Assembly (NCBI GenBank): GCA_048498995.1 | Contig: JBEHWX010000026.1 | Span: forward strand, 1-61,002 | Direction: 5' to 3' | Source of the DNA: JBEHWX01 sp048498995 | GTDB lineage: Bacteria > Bacteroidota > Ignavibacteria > OLB7 | Length of the DNA: 61,002 nt | In this document: positions 16,391 through 24,862 of the stretch, one piece after another | How positions within the stretch are numbered: position 1 is the first letter of the stretch | Layout of the letters: each line of letters starts with the position of its first letter | Program-made: the position numbers and the translations under genes | Notes under the pieces: model-generated | Database searches by the model: none | What the model was told of the DNA's origin: nothing | The model's input: only the letters and a program-made list of their open reading frames with translations

Positions 16391-18355
16391 TCACCATTGC
16401 ACGTCCACTTCGATGAGGTATCCGCTCCATCCTACATCATGGCCGGCGGCGCCGGTGACGGTGGGTTTGAGGGTATTGTTGGCGGTATCGAACGACCAGG
16501 AGAACCCGTAGCCGGGAGCGTTCGTCTTGGCCGTGACAGTTGGCGTGACCATTGAGCCGGTGCCGGTCGCATCCCGTGTGACGATCACTTCGATGTCGAA
16601 GACTGCGAAGTCGCTCCCGCCCGTGGTCCTGCGCGCTACGATCTTTCCAGTGAAGACCCCAGTCAACTTCGCGGGAATCGTGAGCGCCGACATCACCGTC
16701 GGCGTCGCGTCCGTGGTCCTGGCCTGGAGACTGATAAGTGACCGGGAAATCTCGTTGAATCCGACCACGAGCCTTCCGCCGCCCCAGGTGAGAGACGCCG
16801 GCCATCGAGATCCGATGTTGTCACCGTGGACAAACGCCAGATCGTGAAAGGCGGTGGCGGATCGGCCGGCGACGAGATCCCACTGCGCCCGCGCATCATT
16901 GGCCTCCCCTCCGACGACGACGCTACAGTAGGCACCGTTTCCGGTTTGGTTGCTCCTCCCTGAGAGGACGCCGCTATTCGTTCCGGCGGCGACGTATGTC
17001 GCGTTCGTTCGAACCGTCTGAAGGTCGACGGCGCCGGACCCGCGCGTATTCCCACCGATGGACTGAATCCCCGAATGGAGGATGGTTCCGGCAGGCGTGA
17101 GCGCGTAGTACAACGTTGCTCCGTCGGTGGATCGGACTTCTACGGCGTTGGCGGTCTGCGCGGCAGCGAGTCGGATATACTCGGAGACACGAGTCGCGGC
17201 TCCCGTAACGATCTCGAGCTGGCCGGACGGCAGCGCCGACAGAGCTCCAACCTGGAGCGGCGCCTGGATCTGGATGTTCTGACCAGAGTTCGGACTGAAC
17301 GACACAGCGGACCCATAACCGCGCTCGCGGATTCGATTGCCAGCCGTCATTTCCAGATCACGCGCGACCAGATAGAGGCCGTATTCAAGTGCCGTGATGT
17401 CCGGGCTCCCGCCGATTCCGAGATGGCCCTTCGCGGAAATCGCCATCAGGAGGCTGTTGCCATCGGCGGATCGCACTTCGAAGAGGTTGTCTGTGTCGGT
17501 CGTTGCCGCATGGCGCCGCAGTCTGATCACGGGATATCCGGCGGCGCTCGCCTGGACGTCGTTGTCCGCCGTCGCGGCCGGAGTCTTCTTCAGGTGGCCA
17601 GCGTGGGGCGCGGCGCTGTCGGCGTGCGTCTTCGCATCCTTCAGCGTCGTCGCTGGCGACGTCCTCCAGGACGATTCTCCGGTAATCGCGCGGACGCGGT
17701 TGGCGAGGTAGTTGAACAGCCGCGTCACGAGCCCGGAGTCGCTGGCCGGAACGTCTGCGTCATCGACGGTTCGCGTTCCGATCTTCGCGTCCGTCACGCT
17801 TCCGTCGGGATGGTCGAGGGTCGCGGCGCCCCGGTGGTTGTCGAGATTCGATTGTACGGTGGCCACGTCCGCGTCATCCGCCTTCCCGGCAAGCGCGGCC
17901 TGGAGCCCCGTTACTTCGGCGATGGGGTGGGCGTGTGCGAACGGGCGCCATTCAAGGCTCCCCGTTTCATCCTGGCCGAGGAAGTAATCGTCTCCGCCGC
18001 CGCCGGGCGACAGGTTCAAGAGGGAATCTCCCTCGCGGACTACGAACGGCAGGACGTCGGCAGGGACGGCCGCGTTCCGGATGATCGCCTCGATGGTGAT
18101 CGGTCCGGAGTCATCGTCGGGCACGGCGGCAGCGAACGCCGGAAGCGGACGCGGACCGTTGTAAAAGGTGAATGTGTACGTCGCGGGCGCGATGATCGTG
18201 CCGGTCAACGCCCCTTCCGTAATCGGGATCTCGATCGGTGCGCCGGCCACGAGCGTGCCGATCGCCGGATCGGCGGGCGCGGGGTTGACCGGCACGGCAA
18301 CGAGCTTCCCGGAGGCGATGTTGAGCGCGGTCCCGGTGATCGTTCTTGAGATCAT
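16391..18355 (-). CDS. Fibre-like structural protein inside the head module
   Basis: A 654-residue protein. The N-terminal 110 residues form a small beta domain, followed by DETGSLEWRPFAHAHPIAEV and LQAALAGKADDADV, the collagen/fibre-like signature seen in phage tail and head fibres (HPIxEVTGLQxALxGK). The middle and C-terminal parts are beta-rich with repeats such as LFEVRSADGNSLLMAISAKG and VEVRSTDGATLYYALTPAGT. It sits between the major capsid and connector genes, unlike the main tail fibre at 3489-5156, so a head fibre or capsid decoration is likely. Confidence 0.7.
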   Translation of the reverse strand: MISRTITGTALNIASGKLVAVPVNPAPADPAIGTLVAGAPIEIPITEGALTGTIIAPATYTFTFYNGPRPLPAFAAAVPDDDSGPITIEAIIRNAAVPADVLPFVVREGDSLLNLSPGGGGDDYFLGQDETGSLEWRPFAHAHPIAEVTGLQAALAGKADDADVATVQSNLDNHRGAATLDHPDGSVTDAKIGTRTVDDADVPASDSGLVTRLFNYLANRVRAITGESSWRTSPATTLKDAKTHADSAAPHAGHLKKTPAATADNDVQASAAGYPVIRLRRHAATTDTDNLFEVRSADGNSLLMAISAKGHLGIGGSPDITALEYGLYLVARDLEMTAGNRIRERGYGSAVSFSPNSGQNIQIQAPLQVGALSALPSGQLEIVTGAATRVSEYIRLAAAQTANAVEVRSTDGATLYYALTPAGTILHSGIQSIGGNTRGSGAVDLQTVRTNATYVAAGTNSGVLSGRSNQTGNGAYCSVVVGGEANDARAQWDLVAGRSATAFHDLAFVHGDNIGSRWPASLTWGGGRLVVGFNEISRSLISLQARTTDATPTVMSALTIPAKLTGVFTGKIVARRTTGGSDFAVFDIEVIVTRDATGTGSMVTPTVTAKTNAPGYGFSWSFDTANNTLKPTVTGAAGHDVGWSGYLIEVDVQW

Positions 18356-18424
18356 GCGTATGTGATGGTGGTGACGCGAGAGAGCCGGGGGACTGGCCCC
18401 CGGCTCTTTCTCTTCGCGGGATCG

Positions 18425-18640
18425 TTACTTCGACTTGCGGTTCCGGCTCGGTTCGGTGGGGGCCGCCGGGTCACTGGCGGGCGGATCTTCCGGCGTGGCG
18501 CTCGGCGGCTCGGAGACGGACGATCCGATGATCTCCGCGACGCCGAGCGCCACGAGCTCCTGCGCCTTGTCCTCCTTGAACTGCGAGTAGCTGTCGGCCT
18601 TGTAGGGGCCATGCTCCGCGATGAAATGGATGTCGATCAT
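18425..18640 (-). CDS. Hypothetical small head-region protein
   Basis: A 71-residue protein. Residues 1-40 form an N-terminal domain (MIDIHFIAEHGPYKADSYSQ) with a helix (KEDKAQELVALGVAEII), and the tail is P, S and T-rich and probably disordered. Such short genes behind the capsid gene often encode a head completion or decoration factor; no family is assigned. Confidence 0.6.
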   Translation of the reverse strand: MIDIHFIAEHGPYKADSYSQFKEDKAQELVALGVAEIIGSSVSEPPSATPEDPPASDPAAPTEPSRNRKSK

Positions 18641-18704
18641 GTCAGGGTATGGAAGTGGGGAAGTGTGGGGTTACTACGAGAGGGTGACCAATCCAGAGCG
18701 CGAA

Positions 18705-20015
18705 TTACGTGAGCGAGGTCTTCAGCACGCCGAACGCCGACGGCGCCGGGAATGCGATGCCGAAGCGCTGGCTCGTCTCGATCGCAATACGACGAACGCC
18801 GGAGAGAGCGACCCCGTTGTAGTTCTCGCGATACGTCTCCATCCCCATCCCCTCCAGCTCACCGAAGTATCCGAACTGCTTGTGGTCACCGTAGATCGCG
18901 CAGGCCTTTCCGGCGGCGGACGACGGGAAGCAGCCGTCCGGGACGACGACGAGCGGCTTGCCGAACGGAGTCCAGAACGTAGACGAGCCGAGCGGCCCGA
19001 TCCCCTGAACGCCGCCGACATTGGGCGGATTCTGGAAGTTCCAGATAGGACGGTTCGAAGTATCCGTCTCCATCACGAGATAACCGAACACGGTCTGCGG
19101 CACGACGAAGATGGCACCCGTCGCGAGAGACATCGGCACGGTCAGCATGAGCCGGAACAGGTCCTTCCAGGTGATTTTCTCGAACGAGGTCTTCGTGGAG
19201 TTGCTGGCGTTGCCCAGGTAGCTGACGGTCACTCCGGCGGTGTTGATGAGGCCCGTATGGTTGTTCCCCGTGCCGTCGCCGTTGAAATACTGCTGGTCCT
19301 CGAGCTGCGCCATCGCGCGGCCGAGCTCCCGCGTCATGTACTGAATGAATGCCGGCTTGGCGTCCTTCATCAGCTCCAGGGTCGTCAGGAACGCGGCTGC
19401 ACCAACCCGGGCGATGAGTGATGTCTGCTGGAAGAAGGAGGTGGAATCGATTGGGGTCGGCGCCGACTGCTCACCGACCATCATCGCGATCGTCGAACCG
19501 CCGCGATTCAGATACTCGGTCTTCCCGGACATCGGGTACAGATTGGCGATAGCGCGGGCGTAGCCGTAGACCTCGGCAACGCCGACGATCTGGTCAGACC
19601 AGAATGCTGGGACGAGCTCGGCGCCCTGTCCGGTGCTCGTCTCGTTGAAGTTGGCGCGGAGCGGCGCCGGATACCACTCCGGGTTTTCCTTCGCGAGCTG
19701 CTCGATCGACGCGTGATCTCGCTCCATGACGGCGCGGATGAACTTGCCGACGATCTTGGCCTCCTTCGCGGCCGACTCGTACTGAGCGCGGCTGCGGAAG
19801 ACGGCGCCGGGTCGTCCGATCGAGCGGACCTGACGGCGGTCCTCCTGGTCGAACACACCGACGAGCTCCTCCGGCGTCTCTGCCTTCTGGATCTGCGCCT
19901 GCATTCGGTCGTAGGCGCGCGTGGCGGCTTCGTCGATCCAGCTCTCACGGAGCGTGCGAAGCTGCTCCCCGCTGAATACGTACTGTTGGCTGTCGACGAT
20001 GTTATCGACTTCCAT
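18705..20015 (-). CDS. Major capsid protein, HK97 fold
   Basis: A 436-residue protein starting at the ATG at 20015, preceded by a good Shine-Dalgarno (ccaaggag, 5 bases before). The N-terminal 120 residues are charged helices (QKAETPEELVGVFDQEDRRQ) that look like a scaffold (delta) domain, followed by the HK97-type core with LVPAFWSDQIVGVAEVYGYA, AAFLTTLELMKDAKP and the E-loop to P-domain pattern. TRELGRAMAQLEDQQYFNGD is the spine-helix signature with the typical FNGDGTG motif. The protease gene lies upstream. Confidence 0.92.
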   Translation of the reverse strand: MEVDNIVDSQQYVFSGEQLRTLRESWIDEAATRAYDRMQAQIQKAETPEELVGVFDQEDRRQVRSIGRPGAVFRSRAQYESAAKEAKIVGKFIRAVMERDHASIEQLAKENPEWYPAPLRANFNETSTGQGAELVPAFWSDQIVGVAEVYGYARAIANLYPMSGKTEYLNRGGSTIAMMVGEQSAPTPIDSTSFFQQTSLIARVGAAAFLTTLELMKDAKPAFIQYMTRELGRAMAQLEDQQYFNGDGTGNNHTGLINTAGVTVSYLGNASNSTKTSFEKITWKDLFRLMLTVPMSLATGAIFVVPQTVFGYLVMETDTSNRPIWNFQNPPNVGGVQGIGPLGSSTFWTPFGKPLVVVPDGCFPSSAAGKACAIYGDHKQFGYFGELEGMGMETYRENYNGVALSGVRRIAIETSQRFGIAFPAPSAFGVLKTSLT

Positions 20016-20079
20016 GATGTCTCCTTGGATGTAAGTGGCGTGAGTGGTGTTGGCGGGGCAGGCTCGCCCCGTGGAAGAG

Positions 20080-21261
20080 TCAGTCGGCGGAGGAGTCGGC
20101 GGTGGCGGAGTCGGGGGTGGCGGAGTCGGGGGTGGTGATGAGCCAGTTGAGGAACGTGGGGTCGACACGAACGGGCGGCGGCGGATCGGCCGCGCCGGCG
20201 GTGTCGGCGGCCTCCTCCTCCGTTGGTGCGGGCAGATCGGCCGAACGCGAAGCACCACCCTCCTGCGCTGCGATCACGGTATCGATCCGATCGCGTGCTT
20301 CTTTCAGAAGGCCCAAGTTCTTCGCGGAAAGCACCTGCGATGCCCGAAGGAACTCACCGACATCACCTCGCGGATACATGCCGCGGATCGACTCGACCGC
20401 CTGCGTTGGCGTCTGGCCGGCGGAACCGCGCATGATCGCGCCGATGGTGAAGAGCGCAAGGGTCAGGTACTCATCGAAGTACGGGCGAGCCCTCTCCACG
20501 GCCTCCTCGGCAGTAATTCCTTCGGTATACATGATCGACTCGACTCGCCAGTAGAGCGCGTAATGGATGGTGCTGAGCGCGTCCATCGTAAGGCGCGGCT
20601 CCAGGTAATCGCCGAGGAGCGTGGCGCGGATCGGGTCCGCCGCCGTTCCGGCCGGCGCTTCTGCCGTCTGCTCTGCGTTCGTGATCGCGTCGGTGTTCTG
20701 CGGTGTCTGTTCGGTTGCGGTGGTCATGGGTGGTGTCTCGGAGAGGAGCGAGCGGAGAGGGGTGATCAATGTGCGGTTGAAGGGGGTGCCGGGGGTCGGG
20801 GTAAGACTCCCCTCGCCGATCATCCAAGTGCGGACTTCCCCGGTCGTCGGGTCCACGTCCAGCGTGTGCGCCAGCGCTCCCGAACTCCACTTCAGCACGC
20901 CATGGCTGACGAGGTCATAGATCATCGCCTCGTACTCATCGGCCATGTCGAGAAGCACCTCGGCGAAGACTCCGTTATCGTCGACCGTCGTGCGCATCGG
21001 GTTCTTGAACGGTCGCTTCGCGAACTCGGAGAACTCGACGAACTGCCCATTGACCTCGGCGCGAATCGGGATGCCGTGGTGCATCAGAACGTCCATCCCG
21101 TCGCCACACCGCTTCCCGTAGTAGGTGTTCGGCGTGAAGTACGTTCCGTAAAGGTCCTTCTCTTCCTCGCTGGTGAAGGGCACCAAGTATCCGCCGACCT
21201 TCCCGTCGCCGAGAGCCCGCAAGGCGCCGCCGAACGCGACGAGCGTTTCCTGAGAGTGCAT
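20080..21261 (-). CDS. Prohead protease fused to scaffold-like C-terminal region
   Basis: A 393-residue protein with start MHSQETLVAFGGAL. Residues 1-160 resemble the S78/U35-type prohead protease (YLVPFTSEEEKDLYGTYF; later VLKWSSGALAHTLD, the SSGA motif with nearby His). After about residue 170 comes a low-complexity T/A/E-rich linker and then a helical domain (to about 365), a layout of protease-scaffold fusions. A longer reading would extend through the tRNA-like element, so the start was placed at 21261. Catalytic Ser is likely in the KWSSGA motif. Confidence 0.78.
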   Translation of the reverse strand: MHSQETLVAFGGALRALGDGKVGGYLVPFTSEEEKDLYGTYFTPNTYYGKRCGDGMDVLMHHGIPIRAEVNGQFVEFSEFAKRPFKNPMRTTVDDNGVFAEVLLDMADEYEAMIYDLVSHGVLKWSSGALAHTLDVDPTTGEVRTWMIGEGSLTPTPGTPFNRTLITPLRSLLSETPPMTTATEQTPQNTDAITNAEQTAEAPAGTAADPIRATLLGDYLEPRLTMDALSTIHYALYWRVESIMYTEGITAEEAVERARPYFDEYLTLALFTIGAIMRGSAGQTPTQAVESIRGMYPRGDVGEFLRASQVLSAKNLGLLKEARDRIDTVIAAQEGGASRSADLPAPTEEEAADTAGAADPPPPVRVDPTFLNWLITTPDSATPDSATADSSAD

Positions 21262-21293
21262 GAGGTTCCGGTTTGTGGTAGGTGTTGGGAGTG

Positions 21294-21365
21294 GGCGGAT
21301 GGGAGGGCTCGAACCTCCACGTACGACGGTTGCCGTCGATGCTCTTCCCGTTGAGCTACATCCAC
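21294..21365 (-). ncRNA. tRNA-like element 1, triloop anticodon arm
   Basis: A 72-nt minus-strand cloverleaf: 7-bp acceptor stem GTGGATG/CATCCGC (one T-G pair), TA, D arm GCTC-AACGGGAA-GAGC, T arm GGAGG-TTCGAGC-CCTCC. The anticodon arm is not canonical: it can pair as six base pairs CGACGG/CCGTCG closing a CAA triloop, position 33 is G rather than T, and no CCA follows. It is either a degenerate tRNA or a tRNA mimic. Confidence 0.6.
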
Positions 21366-21414
21366 CGCAGCGGCTCATATGGCGCCATCCGGGAGCCGCG
21401 TGAACCGGAGCAGA

Positions 21415-21469
21415 TCGGGGAGAAGGAATCGAACCTTCACGGCGCCATGCGCCGCTACGTTATCCCCGA
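21415..21469 (-). ncRNA. tRNA-like element 2, D-armless with triloop arm
   Basis: A 55-nt minus-strand element: 7-bp acceptor TCGGGGA/TCCCCGA, 8-nt linker TAACGTAG in place of a D arm, a 6-bp stem CGGCGC/GCGCCG with an ATG triloop, one linking base and a T arm GAAGG-TTCGATT-CCTTC. The T loop is canonical. It shares the 6-bp/triloop design with the element at 21294-21365. Confidence 0.5.
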
Positions 21470-21579
21470 CTATACAGGAGGATATGCCGGGGGATTGCGG
21501 GCAGGGGCAGTCGGACGCCTCTGTTACGGGTGCGGGTCCTCTGCGTCGTGTCCACCGGAATCCCCCGGCTCCTCCAACG

Positions 21580-21732
21580 TCAGTACACTTTGCGCGATTC
21601 GATCTCGATCTGCGTCTCCGCGAGTTTGGCGAAGCGCTCGATCGCGTACATGGTTACATCGCGTCCGGCGGTGCCAATCCAGTAGCCGGCGAAAATGATG
21701 GCGACCGCCAGGGCGGTTATGGGATCGATCAT
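21580..21732 (-). CDS. Small single-pass membrane protein
   Basis: A 50-residue protein starting MIDPITALAVAIIFAGYWIG, so nearly all of the first 20 residues are hydrophobic, followed by a charged helix. Its ATG overlaps the portal stop (ATGA), indicating translational coupling. It is the last gene before the tRNA-like elements. No family is recognised. Confidence 0.7.
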   Translation of the reverse strand: MIDPITALAVAIIFAGYWIGTAGRDVTMYAIERFAKLAETQIEIESRKVY

Positions 21733-23057
21733 GTCGATTCGGGTAAGGTGGTTGAAGTAGATGCCGGGGGCGAGCCGGCGGGCTGGGCCTGCGCCGCGAG
21801 AACCAGGCGCAGCGGGATCGGCGGGGATCCGAAGAACACGACATCGCCAAGCTCCGGCGGCAGCAGCTCCTCGCCATTCTCCGTCCGGAGATCGTTGATT
21901 GTCGCACGCCCGGTCGCGAGTCGATGAAGTTCGTCCTTCTGCGTCACGTCGGGATCTTTCCACTCAACGGGTTCGATCTCGATCGTCACGGACGCATCGT
22001 GAAGCCGCGCCCATCTGGTGAGCACTTCGGCGATCTCGCCGCCGAGCGGCGCGATAGTCCCCGCGAGGAAGGTGTATTTCATCGCGCGGAAGCTCGTCGC
22101 CGGCGCCTTCGAATCGTACTCGCCGGTAAGGATGCCCTTCGGCACCTTGAAGATTCCGAGAATGGCAACGAGGTTCTTCTCGGCCATGCCGAGCAGGGTC
22201 TCCTTGTTGGCCGTCGTGTTGATCTCCCGCAGCTTCCAGCCCGCCGGGAGGTATCCCATCGGAACGCCCGGCACGCCCTGGTGCTTCTCCAACCATCTCG
22301 TGAGGAACTTGTCCCAGTCCTGGCTGTAGAGTTCTGCGCCGCCTTCGGATTCCACAACGAACTCCGGCACGGCGTGCTTCGCGAAGTAGGCTCGCAGGTA
22401 GGCGTGGATGTGGTGATCCACCTCGACCACGTCGATCGCGGCGCCTATCCGGGCTTGCCCGCGCATCATCGAACCGACGAGGTCGCCGGCCGGGCCGAGG
22501 AGCGGCAGGTACACCATGTTCTCCTTCGGGATCTTCACCGCTCCACGCGGTGTCAGCATCTCGTAATGCGAGAGTGATAGCCCGCTATCGCCGCCGATCG
22601 GCTTGACCAGCATCGGCGGAACGATCCACATTTGATTCGGCTTCGCCGAGCCTCCCACCTTCGGCGCCCAGATGTAGGCCTCGCCGGCGATTGACTGCCA
22701 GTATTCGACGGCCTTGCAGATTGTCCTCCAGGTCACCCACGGAAGCGGAGAAGGGTTCTCCTTCAGCGTGACGAGCCAGTGATTCGCTGGGGCCGCCGCA
22801 GATCCTCCCTGAGCCGTGTACGATCGGAGCTTGATGGTCCACGTGAGATCCGCCAGTCCGTCGGCGCGCGCCATGATCGCAGCGTACACCCATCCCTTGA
22901 AGTGCTGGAGGTACTCTTTCCCGCTTCCGCCTCGGATGGTGTCGAGGATGGAGAAGCGGATTCGCTCGACTGTCGTGGTGAATGCCCTATACGCCGCGGC
23001 CGCCTGTTGAGCTCCGGACCGGCGGAGGGCGCGAAACGCCAGGAACTCGCGGACCAT
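21729..23057 (-). CDS. Phage portal protein
   Basis: A 442-residue portal of the HK97 type. Features are the early KGWVYAAIMARADGLADL, the WVTWRTICKAVEYWQSIAGE helix, a region with PMLVKPIGGDSG, the stem-region pattern (HIHAYLRAYFAKHAVPEFVV), and the C-terminal helical barrel (PKGILTGEYDSKAPATSFRA). It lies after the terminase genes and before the protease, the normal order. The stop codon overlaps the following small membrane protein. Confidence 0.9.
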   Translation of the reverse strand: MVREFLAFRALRRSGAQQAAAAYRAFTTTVERIRFSILDTIRGGSGKEYLQHFKGWVYAAIMARADGLADLTWTIKLRSYTAQGGSAAAPANHWLVTLKENPSPLPWVTWRTICKAVEYWQSIAGEAYIWAPKVGGSAKPNQMWIVPPMLVKPIGGDSGLSLSHYEMLTPRGAVKIPKENMVYLPLLGPAGDLVGSMMRGQARIGAAIDVVEVDHHIHAYLRAYFAKHAVPEFVVESEGGAELYSQDWDKFLTRWLEKHQGVPGVPMGYLPAGWKLREINTTANKETLLGMAEKNLVAILGIFKVPKGILTGEYDSKAPATSFRAMKYTFLAGTIAPLGGEIAEVLTRWARLHDASVTIEIEPVEWKDPDVTQKDELHRLATGRATINDLRTENGEELLPPELGDVVFFGSPPIPLRLVLAAQAQPAGSPPASTSTTLPEST

Positions 23058-23429
23058 TCACGGCTCCGTTCGGATGGTATCGGGCGCGGTGGCGTTGGCC
23101 GGAGCGGCACCCGCGGGGTTCAACGAGCCCGATCGCGGCTCAAGGGGAGAACTCGTCGTATCCGGCGTGGCGACCTTGACGAGGCCGAGCTGGGCCAGAA
23201 TAGAGTCCACCGGCGTGCAGTAGAGCCACGGGCCGAGCGTGACGTGATTTACGGTGTCGGTCGCGCGCACGTAGATGCACGCGGTGTCCCCCTGGTACGT
23301 GATCCGCAGCTCCTTGTCGATGTTGGCCGCATCGAACCGCGCGGACGAACAGCCGGTGGAAAAGATGCCGGTGCAGATGCCGAGCAAGATGCCCGCGACA
23401 AACAGAGTCGCGATGTTGATCGATCGCAT
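23058..23429 (-). CDS. Phage lipoprotein of unknown role
   Basis: A 123-residue protein with N-terminal signal MRSINIATLFVAGILLGICT followed by lipobox FSTGC, so a lipidated Cys near residue 27. The mature part is beta-like (DKELRITYQGDTACIYVRAT) with a P/T/A-rich tail. It stops directly before the portal ATG. The start at 23429 gives a normal signal peptide. The position in the head module is unusual for a lipoprotein; a superinfection or cell-surface role is possible. Confidence 0.7.
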   Translation of the reverse strand: MRSINIATLFVAGILLGICTGIFSTGCSSARFDAANIDKELRITYQGDTACIYVRATDTVNHVTLGPWLYCTPVDSILAQLGLVKVATPDTTSSPLEPRSGSLNPAGAAPANATAPDTIRTEP

Positions 23430-23515
23430 GGATTCCTCGTGGTGTGGTAGGTGAAGAGTGGCCACGCGGGCCACCCCATCAGTTCATATACTGCCGCACT
23501 CTCCTGCTTCGCAGG

Positions 23516-24508
23516 TTAGAAGCGGCCGAAGATGCTATTGACACTGCCGGCCAGGCCGGCACCGCGCAGGAACGAGTCCGGCCGGTCGAGCCCCTTGAGC
23601 GTGGTCACACAGTCCTTCACGGCCTTCTCCATCTCCTGCTGCACCTTGGACTTGTTCACGGCGTCGCGGGTAATCACCGCCCCGTCTCGCAGAGTGACAT
23701 GCGCCTTGCCGGTGCTGCCGATGAGGTTCCCGGACAGATGTATACTCCGGATCTCGCTGGCCACGTCGACGATCTTGGCCGTCTCCTTGCCGTCCATGTA
23801 GACGGTGAGACGATAGGCGCCGCCATAGACGCGATCGACAGAATAGGCGAGGCCGAGGCGATCGAGAGTATCCTGCGTGCGGTTGCGATCGGCGGCGGTG
23901 GGACAGTCGATCGTCTTCGTGATGCGCTGAGACATGAGAGGCTCCTGAATGTTGGGTTGGTTGGTCGGTGTGGCGGTGTTCGTCGTTGACATAGACATGG
24001 CCGAAGCGGCCGGGAGGAATCGGGCCAGCAGTCTGGATGCTGCCCCTGCCAGCTCGGCGCCGAAGAAGTGTGAGAGGAGGACCCGGGACATGGAAAGCCG
24101 CGACAAGGCGCGTAGGCGATCTTCCACGGGGATCGTGCGCTCCGTCAGGATCGGCACGTTGATGCCGAAGCGCATAGCCTCGTAGGTAATCCGGCGATCC
24201 CACTGCGACGGGTCTTCCAGTAGACGGAAGACGATGCCGAAGACGCGATAATCGGGGAGCGCGCCGTTCACGGCCGTCAGAAGCCGCAGAAGAGCGTCGG
24301 CACGCGCCTGAGTGCCGTCCTTCAACGGAGCCGCCAACTCGTCACGGAGCTTTGCACCCCTCGGTCTCGCCAAATTGCACAGATCATCCCATGTCACTTT
24401 CCGGAAGACACGTCCCTTCTGTCCCGCCAGATCCTTGAGCGTGGCGAGGACCTCCGGAGTGATGGAGCGGCCGAGAGACGAGGAGAGTTTGAGCGACGAA
24501 TTCTGCAT
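23516..24508 (-). CDS. Hypothetical head-module protein, possible nested product
   Basis: A 330-residue protein. Residues 1-165 are helical (RGAKLRDELAAPLKDGTQAR), then a T/N/P/Q-rich linker, then a C-terminal domain. Inside, an ATG at 23935 preceded by aggag six bases upstream could start a separate 139-residue product (23516-23935). The C-terminal domain contains DTLDRLGLAYSVDRVYGG and VYMDG, which resembles the 24560-24850 protein. It may be a scaffold, or an ejection protein in which the C-terminal domain is also made alone. Function is unknown. Confidence 0.7.
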   Translation of the reverse strand: MQNSSLKLSSSLGRSITPEVLATLKDLAGQKGRVFRKVTWDDLCNLARPRGAKLRDELAAPLKDGTQARADALLRLLTAVNGALPDYRVFGIVFRLLEDPSQWDRRITYEAMRFGINVPILTERTIPVEDRLRALSRLSMSRVLLSHFFGAELAGAASRLLARFLPAASAMSMSTTNTATPTNQPNIQEPLMSQRITKTIDCPTAADRNRTQDTLDRLGLAYSVDRVYGGAYRLTVYMDGKETAKIVDVASEIRSIHLSGNLIGSTGKAHVTLRDGAVITRDAVNKSKVQQEMEKAVKDCVTTLKGLDRPDSFLRGAGLAGSVNSIFGRF

Positions 24509-24559
24509 TCGGAGATGTGGGTGAAGGTGGTGGAGTACGATCGGATACCGGGCAATGGG

Positions 24560-24850
24560 TCAGTGCTTATCGGAGTAGTTGACCTCGAAGCCCATCACGC
24601 GCTCCGTGTGCCTCGGCGGTGGTTCAGGCACAGCCGGAGCGGGGAGACCGTCCAGATAGACGGCTACATAGGCATCCGCTGTCGAATGGAGCCCGGGCGT
24701 CCGGCGGTCGACGGAGAACGAGAAGCCGAGCCGGAGCGCGGACTCGGTGAGCCGCTCCACGCTCATCCGGTTCTCGTCTACGTCATGGATGTAGTAGGTT
24801 CGGACGAGACGTCCGTGAACAGTGTCGTGGCGGTAGGAAAGGCAGCTCAT
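24560..24850 (-). CDS. Hypothetical small protein sharing a domain with the next gene
   Basis: A 96-residue protein. Residues 30-70 contain LTESALRLGFSFSVDR followed by YVAVYLDG, close to the LGLAYSVDR and VYMDG pattern in the C-terminal domain of the 23516-24508 protein. The small domain has been duplicated locally. The gene lies 12 bp after the large terminase stop. No known function. Confidence 0.65.
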   Translation of the reverse strand: MSCLSYRHDTVHGRLVRTYYIHDVDENRMSVERLTESALRLGFSFSVDRRTPGLHSTADAYVAVYLDGLPAPAVPEPPPRHTERVMGFEVNYSDKH

Positions 24851-24862
24851 AGTGTTCCGTGG

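Noticed and set aside
21294..21365. Ordinary tRNA-Leu(CAA)
   Set aside because: It lacks U33 and the long variable arm of tRNA-Leu and has a paired loop; only the tRNA-like label is supported.
20080..21378. Longer protease reading into the tRNA-like element
   Set aside because: The extra residues are a translation of the tRNA-like structure; the ATG at 21261 starts the conserved domain.
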